Part shown: in pieces, positions 8,056 to 15,767 of the stretch
How the letters are laid out: each line of letters opens with the position of its first letter
Numbering within the stretch: the first letter of the stretch is position 1
Source of the DNA: an uncultured Bacilli bacterium
GTDB taxonomy: Bacteria > Bacillota_I > Bacilli_A > RF39 > UBA660
Assembly: GCA_934098345.1 (NCBI GenBank)
Contig: CAKONX010000004.1
Coordinates: 1-33,954, forward strand
DNA length: 33,954 bases
Direction of reading: 5' to 3'
The notes under the pieces: model-generated
The model's database searches: none
Told to the model about the DNA's origin: nothing
The model's input: the letters and a program-made list of their open reading frames with translations, nothing else
Made by a program: the position numbers and the translations under genes

Positions 8056-8084
8056 TTTACAACATAGAACAAATGTATTATAAT
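8056..8084 (+). promoter_or_regulatory. Promoter of the radical SAM/DUF4130/chaperonin operon
   Basis: TTTACA (8056-8061), 17 bp, TATAAT (8079-8084). The predicted start (~8091) coincides with the first base of the SD GGTGAT, leaving a leader of about 11 nt. Confidence 0.75.
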
Positions 8085-8101
8085 TATAGTGGTGATTATG
8101 T

Positions 8102-9313
8102 ATGGAGATAAAAGAAAAATTAAAAATACTTGCCGATAGTGCTAAATATGATGCATCATGTTCATCAAGTGGTAGTGTGAGAAAAGATAGTGGGGTTGGA
8201 AATACTAACATTAGTGGAATATGTCATTCATTTTCATCGGATGGTAGATGTATATCACTTTTAAAAATTCTTATGACTAATATTTGTATTTTTGATTGTA
8301 AATATTGTATAAATAGAAAAAGCAATGATGCGAAAAGAGCCATATTTACACCGACTGAAATATGTGAAATAACCATGAATTTCTATAAACGAAACTATAT
8401 TGAAGGATTATTTTTAAGTTCAGGAATCATAAACAATCCTGATTATACAACAAACAAATTAATTGAAACTATAAGTATGCTTAGAAATAAATATAAATTC
8501 AATGGATATATTCATGTAAAAGCAATACCAGGAACAAGTGAAATTTTACTAAAAAAATTAGGCTCAATGGTTGATAGAATGAGTGCTAATATTGAATTAC
8601 CCACGGAAAAAGGATTAAAATTGCTTGCTCCAAATAAAGATTCAAATAAAGTTAGTAAAATAATGGAATATGTAAAAATAAATAAAAGCAAGACCTTTGT
8701 TCCAGCAGGTCAAAGTACTCAGATGATTATTGGTGCAACGAATGAAACAGATTTAGATATTCTATCTAAAAGTAGTAGTATGTATCAAAATTATAATTTG
8801 AAAAGAGTGTTTTATTCGGCATATGTACCAGTAAATAAAGATTCAAACTTACCAACAATATCTCTCCCTCCACTAAAAAGAGAAAATAGACTTTATCAAG
8901 CAGATTGGCTACTTAGATTCTATAACTTTAAAGTAACTGATATCTTAGATAGTAATAATCCAAATTTTAACTTGTTACTAGATCCAAAAGCATCTTGGGC
9001 TTTAAGAAATTTAGAACAATTTCCAAAAGAAATTAATACTTGTTCTTATAATGAGTTATTACAAATCCCAGGAATAGGTATTACTGGTGCTAAAAAAATT
9101 TATAGTTCTAGAAAATATTTCAAAATAACATTTAAAGATTTAAAGAATATGGATATTGTATTAAAAAGAGCAAAATATTTTATTACTTGTAATGGAGAGT
9201 ATTATACATCTCAAGATATGTTCAAAAGAAGCATTATTGAGCAATCATTATTGCTTACAGACTTAAAAGAACCAAAAAAAAATATAAATCAGTTGAGTTT
9301 ATTTAATGACTAA
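8102..9313 (+). CDS. Radical SAM protein of the DNA-repair/modification-linked family (TIGR03916 type)
   Basis: 403 aa. It has the radical SAM [4Fe-4S] motif CIFDCKYC (Cys62, Cys66, Cys69), spacing CX3CX2C, followed by a TIM-barrel-like middle. A helix-hairpin-helix DNA-binding motif lies near residues 318-334 (LLQIPGIGITGAKKIY). This combination, and the DUF4130 gene directly behind it, match the 'putative DNA modification/repair radical SAM protein' family, which typically neighbours a DUF4130/uracil-DNA-glycosylase-like partner. The exact reaction is not established. An out-of-frame ATG at 8098 is rejected because GGTGAT is 5-7 bases before the ATG at 8102. It overlaps the next gene by 8 bases, so the two are translationally coupled. 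Confidence 0.9.
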   Translation: MEIKEKLKILADSAKYDASCSSSGSVRKDSGVGNTNISGICHSFSSDGRCISLLKILMTNICIFDCKYCINRKSNDAKRAIFTPTEICEITMNFYKRNYIEGLFLSSGIINNPDYTTNKLIETISMLRNKYKFNGYIHVKAIPGTSEILLKKLGSMVDRMSANIELPTEKGLKLLAPNKDSNKVSKIMEYVKINKSKTFVPAGQSTQMIIGATNETDLDILSKSSSMYQNYNLKRVFYSAYVPVNKDSNLPTISLPPLKRENRLYQADWLLRFYNFKVTDILDSNNPNFNLLLDPKASWALRNLEQFPKEINTCSYNELLQIPGIGITGAKKIYSSRKYFKITFKDLKNMDIVLKRAKYFITCNGEYYTSQDMFKRSIIEQSLLLTDLKEPKKNINQLSLFND

Positions 9314-10061
9314 AGAGAGTAAAATATATATTTATAATGATAACTTTTTAAGTTTGCTTGCATTAATAATTAAATTAGCTCAAAAAAGAATTATACCAAC
9401 AAATATAAAGCCAACAGATTATAATGTTTCTTTATTTGATGAATTATTTGAAATGAATTTACCCGAAACAGAAGCATCAATAACTTATATTATTAATAAA
9501 ATTGGTTACAATAATTTTAGTATTATTTTTAAATTGTATTTATCAAATAGTGAAGATAAAGAATTAAACATATATTATTATTTTTTATATTCTTTAAAAT
9601 ATAAAGAAAAAACTATTTATATGAAAAATAACAAATGGATTTTAAATGCCATTAAAACCAGTTCGTATGTATCAAGAGAAAATCACAAATTCAAAGGATT
9701 TACTAGATTTAAAAAAATGGAAAATGATATTTATTACGCAGAAATTAATCCAACAAATAACATATTATCTTTACTTTCAGATCATTTTAAAAAAAGATTA
9801 AGTACAGAATATTGGATTATAAAAGATGTTAATAGGAAAATTTATAGTATTTATGATAAAAAAAATTTGTATATAGTTGATGAAAAAGAATTTAGAATAA
9901 AAGATTTTAAGGAAAGTTCTGATGAACAAGATTTTGTGGAACTATGGAAAGAGTTTTATAAAACCATTGGAATTAGTTCTAGAGAAAATAATCGTTGTAG
10001 AATGAACTTTATGCCAAAAAAATATTGGAAATATATTGTAGAAGTGAGTGATGAATTATGA
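9306..10061 (+). CDS. DUF4130 (TIGR03915-type) putative DNA-metabolism protein
   Basis: 251 aa. The diagnostic stretch is ENHKFKGFTRFKKM, then IYYAEINPTNNILSLL, then DHFKKRLSTEYWII (about residues 118-175). It matches the DUF4130 pattern of a protein that partners the radical SAM protein encoded upstream. In other bacteria the DUF4130 domain is often fused to, or found with, uracil-DNA-glycosylase-like domains. Here no UDG domain is attached and the C-terminus is short. It begins inside the end of the radical SAM gene (8-base overlap) and ends in TGA overlapping the ATG of the chaperonin gene (ATGA), so all three are coupled. The role is inferred only from this linkage. Confidence 0.88.
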   Translation: MTKESKIYIYNDNFLSLLALIIKLAQKRIIPTNIKPTDYNVSLFDELFEMNLPETEASITYIINKIGYNNFSIIFKLYLSNSEDKELNIYYYFLYSLKYKEKTIYMKNNKWILNAIKTSSYVSRENHKFKGFTRFKKMENDIYYAEINPTNNILSLLSDHFKKRLSTEYWIIKDVNRKIYSIYDKKNLYIVDEKEFRIKDFKESSDEQDFVELWKEFYKTIGISSRENNRCRMNFMPKKYWKYIVEVSDEL

Positions 10062-11581
10062 AAAAAGTTATTATGGGAGAAAAATTGGATGAAATAGTAA
10101 TTAATGCGGTTAATTTATTATGTGATACTGTAAGTACAACACTTGGACCAAAGGGAAATAATGCTATAATTTCTGCTTCATCATTACCAGCCTTTGTAAC
10201 TAATGATGGAGTAACTATTGCAAGAAATATTGAAAGTGATGATATTGAGATAAATACAATATTAGAAATTCTAAAGGAAGCTTCTATAAAAACTGATGAA
10301 ATAGTTGGTGATGGAACAACTACGACTCTAGTGTTATTAAAAGAACTAATGAACTGTACGTCACTTTTGGTAAAAAAAGGTATATCTAAATATGATATAA
10401 AAAGAAAATTAAATGCAGAAGAAATTATAATAAAAGAACTTATAAAAAAATATTCTCATATTCCAAATAATGAAGAATTAAAATCAATTGCAATAACTTC
10501 AGCAAAAGATGAAAACATAGGTTTAATAATCTATGATGTATTTAAAAAAATCAGAAACATTGTAGGAATTGATATTACAACTTCAAATAAAGAATCAACA
10601 GTTGTAACTTTTTATAAAGGTTATACAATTGATACTTTAATAGCTAGTCAATATTTTTTTAAAGACACTAATGAAATAAAATTAATAAATCCTTACATTA
10701 TTTTAAGTGAAGAGTCAATTTATGACTTAGAAACTTTAAGTGAAGTAATTAATGATTCTATAGTTAATAAAAAAGAACTTCTAATTATGGCACCTGATTT
10801 TGATGAAAATGTTGTTAATAATGTTTTATCATTAAATTTTGATAATGAAGTAAAAATATATTTACTTAAAAATCCTGAATTTGGTAAAAGACAATATACG
10901 TTATTAAATGACATACAAAGTATATGTAATTGTAAAACATATAAAAACATTTTTAATCACAAAAATATCGGAGTAGTAAAAGAAGTAGTTATTGATAAAG
11001 ATAAAACACATTTATATTTTGATCAAAATATAAATGATTATATAAAAAAAATAGAAAGAGAAAAAGAAAAATTGAAAGATGATTTTGAAATAGAATACTA
11101 TGAAAAGAGAATTTCTATGCTTAAAAATGGACTTGCAACAATTGAAGTAGGAGCAAAAACAGTAAGTGAAGCTCGAGAGATAAAGATGCATTATGATGAT
11201 TCACTCCATGCAATAAGTTCAGCAATAAACGGAGTAAGTGTAGGTGGAGGAATAACTTATTTAAAAGTTAGTAGTTTTTTAAATAATGATTTTATTTTAA
11301 AAGAAATATTAAAAAGTCCTTTTAGACAAATTTTAAAAAACGCCAATCTTAATTATGAAGATATAGAAAACGAAATAACAAATAGGTATGAACGAATTTA
11401 TAATGTAAAAACTGATTCTTATGAAAATGTTGAAAATACGTCTGTACTAGATTCAACTGAGGTATTAATTAAATCTTTAGAAAATGCAATTTCAATTACT
11501 AATTTATTGTTAAATACAAATAGTCTTGTTATTAATGAACAAATAAAAAATATTGATATCAATCGAGATATCAATATTTAG
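10058..11581 (+). CDS. Divergent GroEL-like (group I) chaperonin, no groES beside it
   Basis: 507 aa against ~540 for ordinary GroEL. All three domains can be followed. The equatorial domain has TLGPKG (28-33), NDGVTIA around Asp50 and the ATP-binding GDGTTTT (84-90, Asp85). The apical domain lies about 185-325. The second hinge/equatorial part has DDSLHA (380-385, catalytic Asp) and GGG (396-398). Key ATPase residues are kept, but overall identity to GroEL is clearly low and the C-terminal Gly-Gly-Met tail is absent. It is the third gene of an operon with the radical SAM and DUF4130 genes (ATGA overlap), an unusual place for a chaperonin. It could be the cell's only GroEL that has drifted, or a specialised paralogue. 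Its last ~10 codons are encoded in a terminator hairpin. Confidence 0.9.
   Translation: MKKVIMGEKLDEIVINAVNLLCDTVSTTLGPKGNNAIISASSLPAFVTNDGVTIARNIESDDIEINTILEILKEASIKTDEIVGDGTTTTLVLLKELMNCTSLLVKKGISKYDIKRKLNAEEIIIKELIKKYSHIPNNEELKSIAITSAKDENIGLIIYDVFKKIRNIVGIDITTSNKESTVVTFYKGYTIDTLIASQYFFKDTNEIKLINPYIILSEESIYDLETLSEVINDSIVNKKELLIMAPDFDENVVNNVLSLNFDNEVKIYLLKNPEFGKRQYTLLNDIQSICNCKTYKNIFNHKNIGVVKEVVIDKDKTHLYFDQNINDYIKKIEREKEKLKDDFEIEYYEKRISMLKNGLATIEVGAKTVSEAREIKMHYDDSLHAISSAINGVSVGGGITYLKVSSFLNNDFILKEILKSPFRQILKNANLNYEDIENEITNRYERIYNVKTDSYENVENTSVLDSTEVLIKSLENAISITNLLLNTNSLVINEQIKNIDINRDINI
11549..11578. terminator. Bidirectional terminator shared by converging genes
   Basis: A perfect 12-bp stem, AATATTGATATC / GATATCAATATT, with loop AATCGA. 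It is flanked by A6 on the left (T-tract for the minus strand) and T-rich sequence on the right. The minus-strand stop TGA (11571-11573) lies in the right arm, and the plus-strand gene ends 3 bases beyond it (11581). Confidence 0.88.
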
Positions 11582-12752
11582 TTTTATTTTTAAATAACTT
11601 TTTAAAAATTCTTATAAGAATAATAAATGTTATAATCGCTAGAATAATGACTACAAAAATATTAATTTTTAAATTATTAACAATGACATTTTCTTCTTTT
11701 AAAATATTATTTTGGTACATAATTTTAATTGTACCAATTTTTTTATTGTTATCTAAAAATGAGATTTTGTTTTTACCTTCATATATTACTTTCACTTCAT
11801 CTTTATTATAATCATTTGGTAAATACTCTTGTATATTTTCATTTGCTTGAATTTTGTAAGTTTTAATATTCGAAAGATAAGTAGGTATAGAAGCTACTTC
11901 TTCATTCTTTTTTACTAAAATTTGATTATTATAATTTTGATCCATAAATTTTATAATATTTAAGTTATCTTTTAAATTATAATAATTACCAAATATAAAT
12001 TCTGCATTTGTTGAAATAAATATAAAATTATGTCCATTGCTTTCAAATATAGAAGAAATGCATAAACCAGCATTATTGGTATACCCGGTTTTACTACCAA
12101 TAATTCTACTTATATCTAAATTCATTAATTTATTATATTTACTTACTGTCGCATAAACAGTTTTTCCGTTAGAAAGAGTATATTCTTTAGTTTTATAAAT
12201 AGTATAAAAAGTTTCGTTATTTAAAGCATACTTTAACATAGTTAATAAGTCGCTTATCGTACTATAATGATTATCAATATCAAGACCAGTTACATTTACA
12301 AAATTAGAATTGTTCATACCAATCTTTTTAGCAAGAGTATTCATGTCTTTAACAAACTTAGTAACATTTCCACTTAAAGAATAGGCAAGAGCTTGAGTTG
12401 CATCTGCACCAGATGGAAGAATAGATGCATAAAGCAAATCTTTATAACTTAATATATCTCCAACTTTTAATCCAGCAAGAGAGGCATCAAATTTTATATT
12501 AGAAAGCATTTCTTCAGTTATAGTAACTTTATCTTCTAAATTACTTATTTTTTCAATTGCTGTTATAGTTGTCATTATTTTAGTAAGACTTGCTATATTA
12601 GTTCGCTCATTAATATTTTTTTCATAAATAATTTTCTGATCAGTTGTATCAAATAATACATAATCTTTAGAATATAAATTAGGTTCTTCTAATGCATAAA
12701 CGTAATTAGTAAAAATTACCAAATTTATAATAAAAAACAACACTTTTTTCAA
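11571..12752 (-). CDS. D-Ala-D-Ala carboxypeptidase (peptidase S11), membrane-anchored
   Basis: Trims the terminal D-Ala of peptidoglycan stem peptides outside the membrane. 393 aa: signal peptide (1-20, ending YVYA), active-site SLTK (Ser55-Lys58), KTG (221-223), a beta-rich C-terminal domain and a terminal membrane helix (about 362-382) with basic end. The second catalytic motif, usually SxN, reads SGA (114-116) in the context PSGADAT. An Asn-to-Ala exchange there would be expected to change activity, although similar variants may exist in the family. The start is TTG, preceded by GGATGTGAT. It converges on the chaperonin gene with an 11-base overlap and diverges from the surface-protein gene. 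A second S11 enzyme lies at 15768. Confidence 0.92.
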   Translation of the reverse strand: MKKVLFFIINLVIFTNYVYALEEPNLYSKDYVLFDTTDQKIIYEKNINERTNIASLTKIMTTITAIEKISNLEDKVTITEEMLSNIKFDASLAGLKVGDILSYKDLLYASILPSGADATQALAYSLSGNVTKFVKDMNTLAKKIGMNNSNFVNVTGLDIDNHYSTISDLLTMLKYALNNETFYTIYKTKEYTLSNGKTVYATVSKYNKLMNLDISRIIGSKTGYTNNAGLCISSIFESNGHNFIFISTNAEFIFGNYYNLKDNLNIIKFMDQNYNNQILVKKNEEVASIPTYLSNIKTYKIQANENIQEYLPNDYNKDEVKVIYEGKNKISFLDNNKKIGTIKIMYQNNILKEENVIVNNLKINIFVVIILAIITFIILIRIFKKLFKNKTKY

Positions 12753-12773
12753 GTTATCACATCCAATATGAAG

Positions 12774-12779
12774 ATTATA
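12774..12779 (-). promoter_or_regulatory. -10 box of the minus-strand carboxypeptidase gene
   Basis: TATAAT on the minus strand, about 10 bases before its SD. No convincing -35. Confidence 0.4.
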
Positions 12780-12822
12780 TCAAATTATGAAAATTATTAA
12801 TAGATTTTTCTTTGTAAAAAAT

Positions 12823-12851
12823 TTGACAAAACATTACTTTAGTGTTATTAT
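12823..12851 (+). promoter_or_regulatory. Strong promoter of the surface protein/sortase operon
   Basis: TTGACA (12823-12828), 17 bp, TATTAT (12846-12851) with TGT before it (extended -10). This is the best consensus promoter in the window, fitting an abundant surface protein. Confidence 0.85.
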
Positions 12852-12878
12852 ATACGGCAATTCAAGGGGGAAATGATT

Positions 12879-14432
12879 ATGAAGAAGTTTAAAATGATGA
12901 CATTTATATTAGTGCTTATAACATTATTATTTGGAGGAAGCTTAAGTGCATATGCTGCTACAACACTTCCAGATTCAGTTACAAGTGAACCATTAAGAGA
13001 AGTAGAATTTATAGAAAACTTTCCAGTAATTGTTAAAAAAACAAATCATGGATATGTTTATTGTTTAAATATGTCTCATACTTATGCAGCTAACGTTACA
13101 TTTTCAAAAACTGGAGAAGTTGCTGCTGGATATAACTATATTTTAAATAATAAACCAAATACTGGTAATGTTGATAAAGATTTCTATATTACTCAAATGG
13201 CTGTATGGTATTATGAAGACTATTTAAATAATGATAACTTCAACTTAGTACCAGAAGTAAAAAAATACATTATACGTCATAAAGACACAGAAGAAGTAAG
13301 TGGTTATATTTACAAATTATATGATGGAGCAAAAAATTACAAAGAACCAAAAGGTAAAATTGATATTAGTCCAAGAGATATAACATTTACAAAAGATGGT
13401 GAATATTTCGTATCAAATGATATAGAAGTTCATACTGAAAACTTAAATGGAAATTTAAGTTATTCACTAACAGGATCTCCAGCAGGTTCAAAAATCGTTA
13501 AAGTTGGAGATAAAATAAGAGTTAAAGTTCCAGTTAATAAAATTGGTAACAATAAACAAATAACAATATCATTAAATGTAAGTTCAACATATAAAGCCCA
13601 AAGAGGTTATTACTATTTCCACAGTGATGCTTATCAAAAAGTTTTATATAATGAATTACAAGATGTTAATAAACCAGTAAATGATTCAATTAAAATGGTT
13701 GTTAGAAACAAGGTTGATTTTGATGTAACAATAAGTAAAAGTGATATTACTCAATCAAAAGAAATACCTGGAGCAACATTAGTTGTAAAAGATAAAAATG
13801 GTAATACATTATATACTTGGGTATCAACAAATGAAAGTAAAAAAATTACTTTAAGTGAAGGTGAATATAGTTTATCTGAAACTATTGCACCAGTTGGATA
13901 CAAATTAAGTACAACAACTATTAACTTCAAAGTTGATGCAAACGGAAGTGTTTATGTAAAAAATGAAAAAGGTAATTATGTTGCTGTTGATAAAGTAGTT
14001 ATGATAAATGTCTTAAAAGATGTTGTAACTATTGCTAAAAAAGATTCTAAAACAGATGATTTAGTAGCTGGAGCAACATTAGTTATTAAAGATAAAAATG
14101 GAAATGTTGTTAAAGAATTTACAACAACAGATGCCTACTATCAATTAACTTTAGATGCTGGTGTTTATACAATAGAAGAAAAGGAAGCACCTAATGGTTA
14201 TATTAAAAGTAATGAAGTGATTACATTTGAATTATTTGAAAATGGAACACTAAAAGTAAAGAATAATAATGGGGATTATATTGAAAGCAATTTAGTAACA
14301 TTCTATAACACTAAGGGTGAGGAAGTACCTGTTCCTGCAACAGCTAAATCTAGCACACTATTAATTATTGGTGGAATAATGTTAATTATAGGTGGTACTT
14401 ACTGTGTTAAAAAAACTATCAAAGAATGCTAA
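12879..14432 (+). CDS. Thioester-domain, SpaA-type cell-wall-anchored adhesin/pilin
   Basis: 517 aa from ATG 12879. The ATG at 12873 is only 2 bases from the SD AAGGGGG and is rejected. A signal peptide (1-26, ...SAYA) comes first. Next is a thioester domain with Cys62 (YCLN) and Gln106 in TQMAVW, the pair that forms an internal thioester able to bind host amines. A spacer follows, then two SpaA-like domains (about 280-370 and 375-470) with the Lys and Glu (SLSETIAP, TIEEKEAP) expected for isopeptide bonds. The C-terminus is a sorting signal: VPATA, hydrophobic helix, KK tail. The motif is unusual, with Ala where LPxTG has Gly. The dedicated sortase starts inside its 3' end. It is probably a short fibre or adhesin on the wall. 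Confidence 0.93.
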   Translation: MKKFKMMTFILVLITLLFGGSLSAYAATTLPDSVTSEPLREVEFIENFPVIVKKTNHGYVYCLNMSHTYAANVTFSKTGEVAAGYNYILNNKPNTGNVDKDFYITQMAVWYYEDYLNNDNFNLVPEVKKYIIRHKDTEEVSGYIYKLYDGAKNYKEPKGKIDISPRDITFTKDGEYFVSNDIEVHTENLNGNLSYSLTGSPAGSKIVKVGDKIRVKVPVNKIGNNKQITISLNVSSTYKAQRGYYYFHSDAYQKVLYNELQDVNKPVNDSIKMVVRNKVDFDVTISKSDITQSKEIPGATLVVKDKNGNTLYTWVSTNESKKITLSEGEYSLSETIAPVGYKLSTTTINFKVDANGSVYVKNEKGNYVAVDKVVMINVLKDVVTIAKKDSKTDDLVAGATLVIKDKNGNVVKEFTTTDAYYQLTLDAGVYTIEEKEAPNGYIKSNEVITFELFENGTLKVKNNNGDYIESNLVTFYNTKGEEVPVPATAKSSTLLIIGGIMLIIGGTYCVKKTIKEC

Positions 14433-15024
14433 GATAACCCTAAGCATTCTTTTGCTTTTCTTAGGTATTGTTTGTTTAACATTTACTTATTTTCAAACTA
14501 TAAAACAAAATCTATTTAATGAAAAAAATCTTAGATATTTTGAAGAAATAGATATAAGTGAATCAGTTGATGAAGTAAATGAAGAAACAACTACTGAAGA
14601 AGTAACAACAACAAAACCAATAATTAATTACAATTACATCGGTTATTTAGATATCCCTAAAATAAATTTAAAAAGAGGATTTGTATCCTTAAACTCTAAA
14701 TACAACAGTGTTAGTTATAATGTTATGTTAATAAAAGGAAGTAGTATGCCAGATGTTAAAAATGGTAATTTAATACTTGCTGCTCATAGAGGAAACTCAT
14801 CAGTATCATTCTTTGATAAATTATATAAACTTGAAATTGGCGATGAAGCTAATATAACTTATAACAATAAAGTTTACAAATATAAACTTGTAAATACATA
14901 TTTAGAAGAAAAAGATGGTAGCATAGCTATTTATCGAGATGAAAACAAAAATACATTAACACTTATTACTTGTACAAAAAAAGATAAGAAAACTCAAACA
15001 GTATTCATATTTGAATTAATTTAA
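14404..15024 (+). CDS. Sortase lacking the usual catalytic Arg
   Basis: Membrane transpeptidase that joins the upstream surface protein to the cell wall or to itself. 206 aa from GTG 14404 (GGTGG 8 bases upstream; the GTG at 14392 lies within that SD). N-terminal membrane segment (about 10-30), a Thr/Glu-rich linker (52-70), then the sortase beta-barrel with His128 in LAAHRG and Cys190 in TLITCT. After Cys190 the sequence reads KKDKKTQTVFIFELI with no Arg, although the family's third catalytic residue is an Arg on that next strand. A Lys or Gln may substitute, or the enzyme may work differently. It overlaps the surface-protein gene by 29 bases, and a hairpin within its first codons may reduce its transcription. 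Confidence 0.9.
   Translation: MLKKLSKNAKITLSILLLFLGIVCLTFTYFQTIKQNLFNEKNLRYFEEIDISESVDEVNEETTTEEVTTTKPIINYNYIGYLDIPKINLKRGFVSLNSKYNSVSYNVMLIKGSSMPDVKNGNLILAAHRGNSSVSFFDKLYKLEIGDEANITYNNKVYKYKLVNTYLEEKDGSIAIYRDENKNTLTLITCTKKDKKTQTVFIFELI
14421..14452 (+). terminator. Hairpin at the adhesin/sortase junction, possible partial terminator
   Basis: AAAGAATGCT (14421-14430) pairs with AGCATTCTTT (14443-14452), 10 bp. It is followed by TTGCTTTTC instead of a pure T-run, so it is probably leaky. It contains the adhesin stop codon and also codes for sortase residues. It would give more adhesin mRNA than sortase mRNA, or stabilise the upstream 3' end. Confidence 0.55.
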
Positions 15025-15036
15025 GGAGGTAATATT

Positions 15037-15711
15037 ATGCCAGAATTATCAATATTAGAAATAATAAAATATGCAGTTAAATCTCTTATGGGATCTAAAG
15101 TATTTATATTAATACTATTAGAAATTGCAATATTTGCTATATCTGTAATATTTTATAAATTAATGGATAAAAAAACAGTAAAATATACATCAATTGGTGC
15201 TAGTTTAATAGTTTTAATGTTCTATGTAATAAACTATGTTAGTACAATAAAAATATTTTTAAAAAATGTTTCTACTAAACTTGTAGAACTAATATATTTT
15301 CCTACAACATTAGAATTTATAATAATTTTGTCTTTATCATTTCTTATAATGTTTATAACTTTAAAAAGTAAAAAGGCACCTAAATTTTTAAAATTTGCTA
15401 ACTCAGTTTTACCAATAAGTATTTCATTTATATTCTTATCAATAATAGAATATATTAATAAAAATAATATTGCTTTTGATGAATTTAGTGTATTTTCAAA
15501 TCCAATACTAATGAGTTTATATGAACTAGCTATGGGTCTATTTGCTGTTTGGATGATAGCTTTAATAATATATAAAGTAGATAAATTTATCATTGATAAA
15601 ATTGTTATTGTTGATGAAGATGAATTACCAAATAAAAATATAGAAATAGATTTACCTAAAAAAGTATATGAAGAAGAAATTGAGCTTCCAAAATTAAAGA
15701 GTCAAATTTAA
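15037..15711 (+). CDS. Membrane protein of the sortase operon, unknown
   Basis: 224 aa with five or so hydrophobic segments between residues 15 and 185 and an acidic cytoplasmic tail (about 190-224, rich in Glu, Asp and Lys). SD AAGGAGGT is perfect, 12 bases behind the sortase. No family is recognised. Position suggests a helper for export or assembly of the thioester adhesin, which is inference from context only. It is followed by a weak hairpin and a long T-tract. Confidence 0.8.
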   Translation: MPELSILEIIKYAVKSLMGSKVFILILLEIAIFAISVIFYKLMDKKTVKYTSIGASLIVLMFYVINYVSTIKIFLKNVSTKLVELIYFPTTLEFIIILSLSFLIMFITLKSKKAPKFLKFANSVLPISISFIFLSIIEYINKNNIAFDEFSVFSNPILMSLYELAMGLFAVWMIALIIYKVDKFIIDKIVIVDEDELPNKNIEIDLPKKVYEEEIELPKLKSQI

Positions 15712-15714
15712 TTT

Positions 15715-15739
15715 AAGAAGATTAGTTCTTTTTTTTTTT
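15715..15739 (+). terminator. Weak terminator of the sortase operon
   Basis: AAGAA-GATTAG-TTCTT (5-bp stem) followed by a run of T. The stem is short, but the T-tract is among the longest in the window. Confidence 0.55.
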
Positions 15740-15767
15740 ATTATCATAATATTAAATAGGTGAAGAT

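Noticed and set aside
15234..15593. 119-codon open frame on the minus strand
   Set aside because: Antisense shadow of the membrane-protein gene, with no SD or promoter; its hydrophobic pattern mirrors the sense strand.
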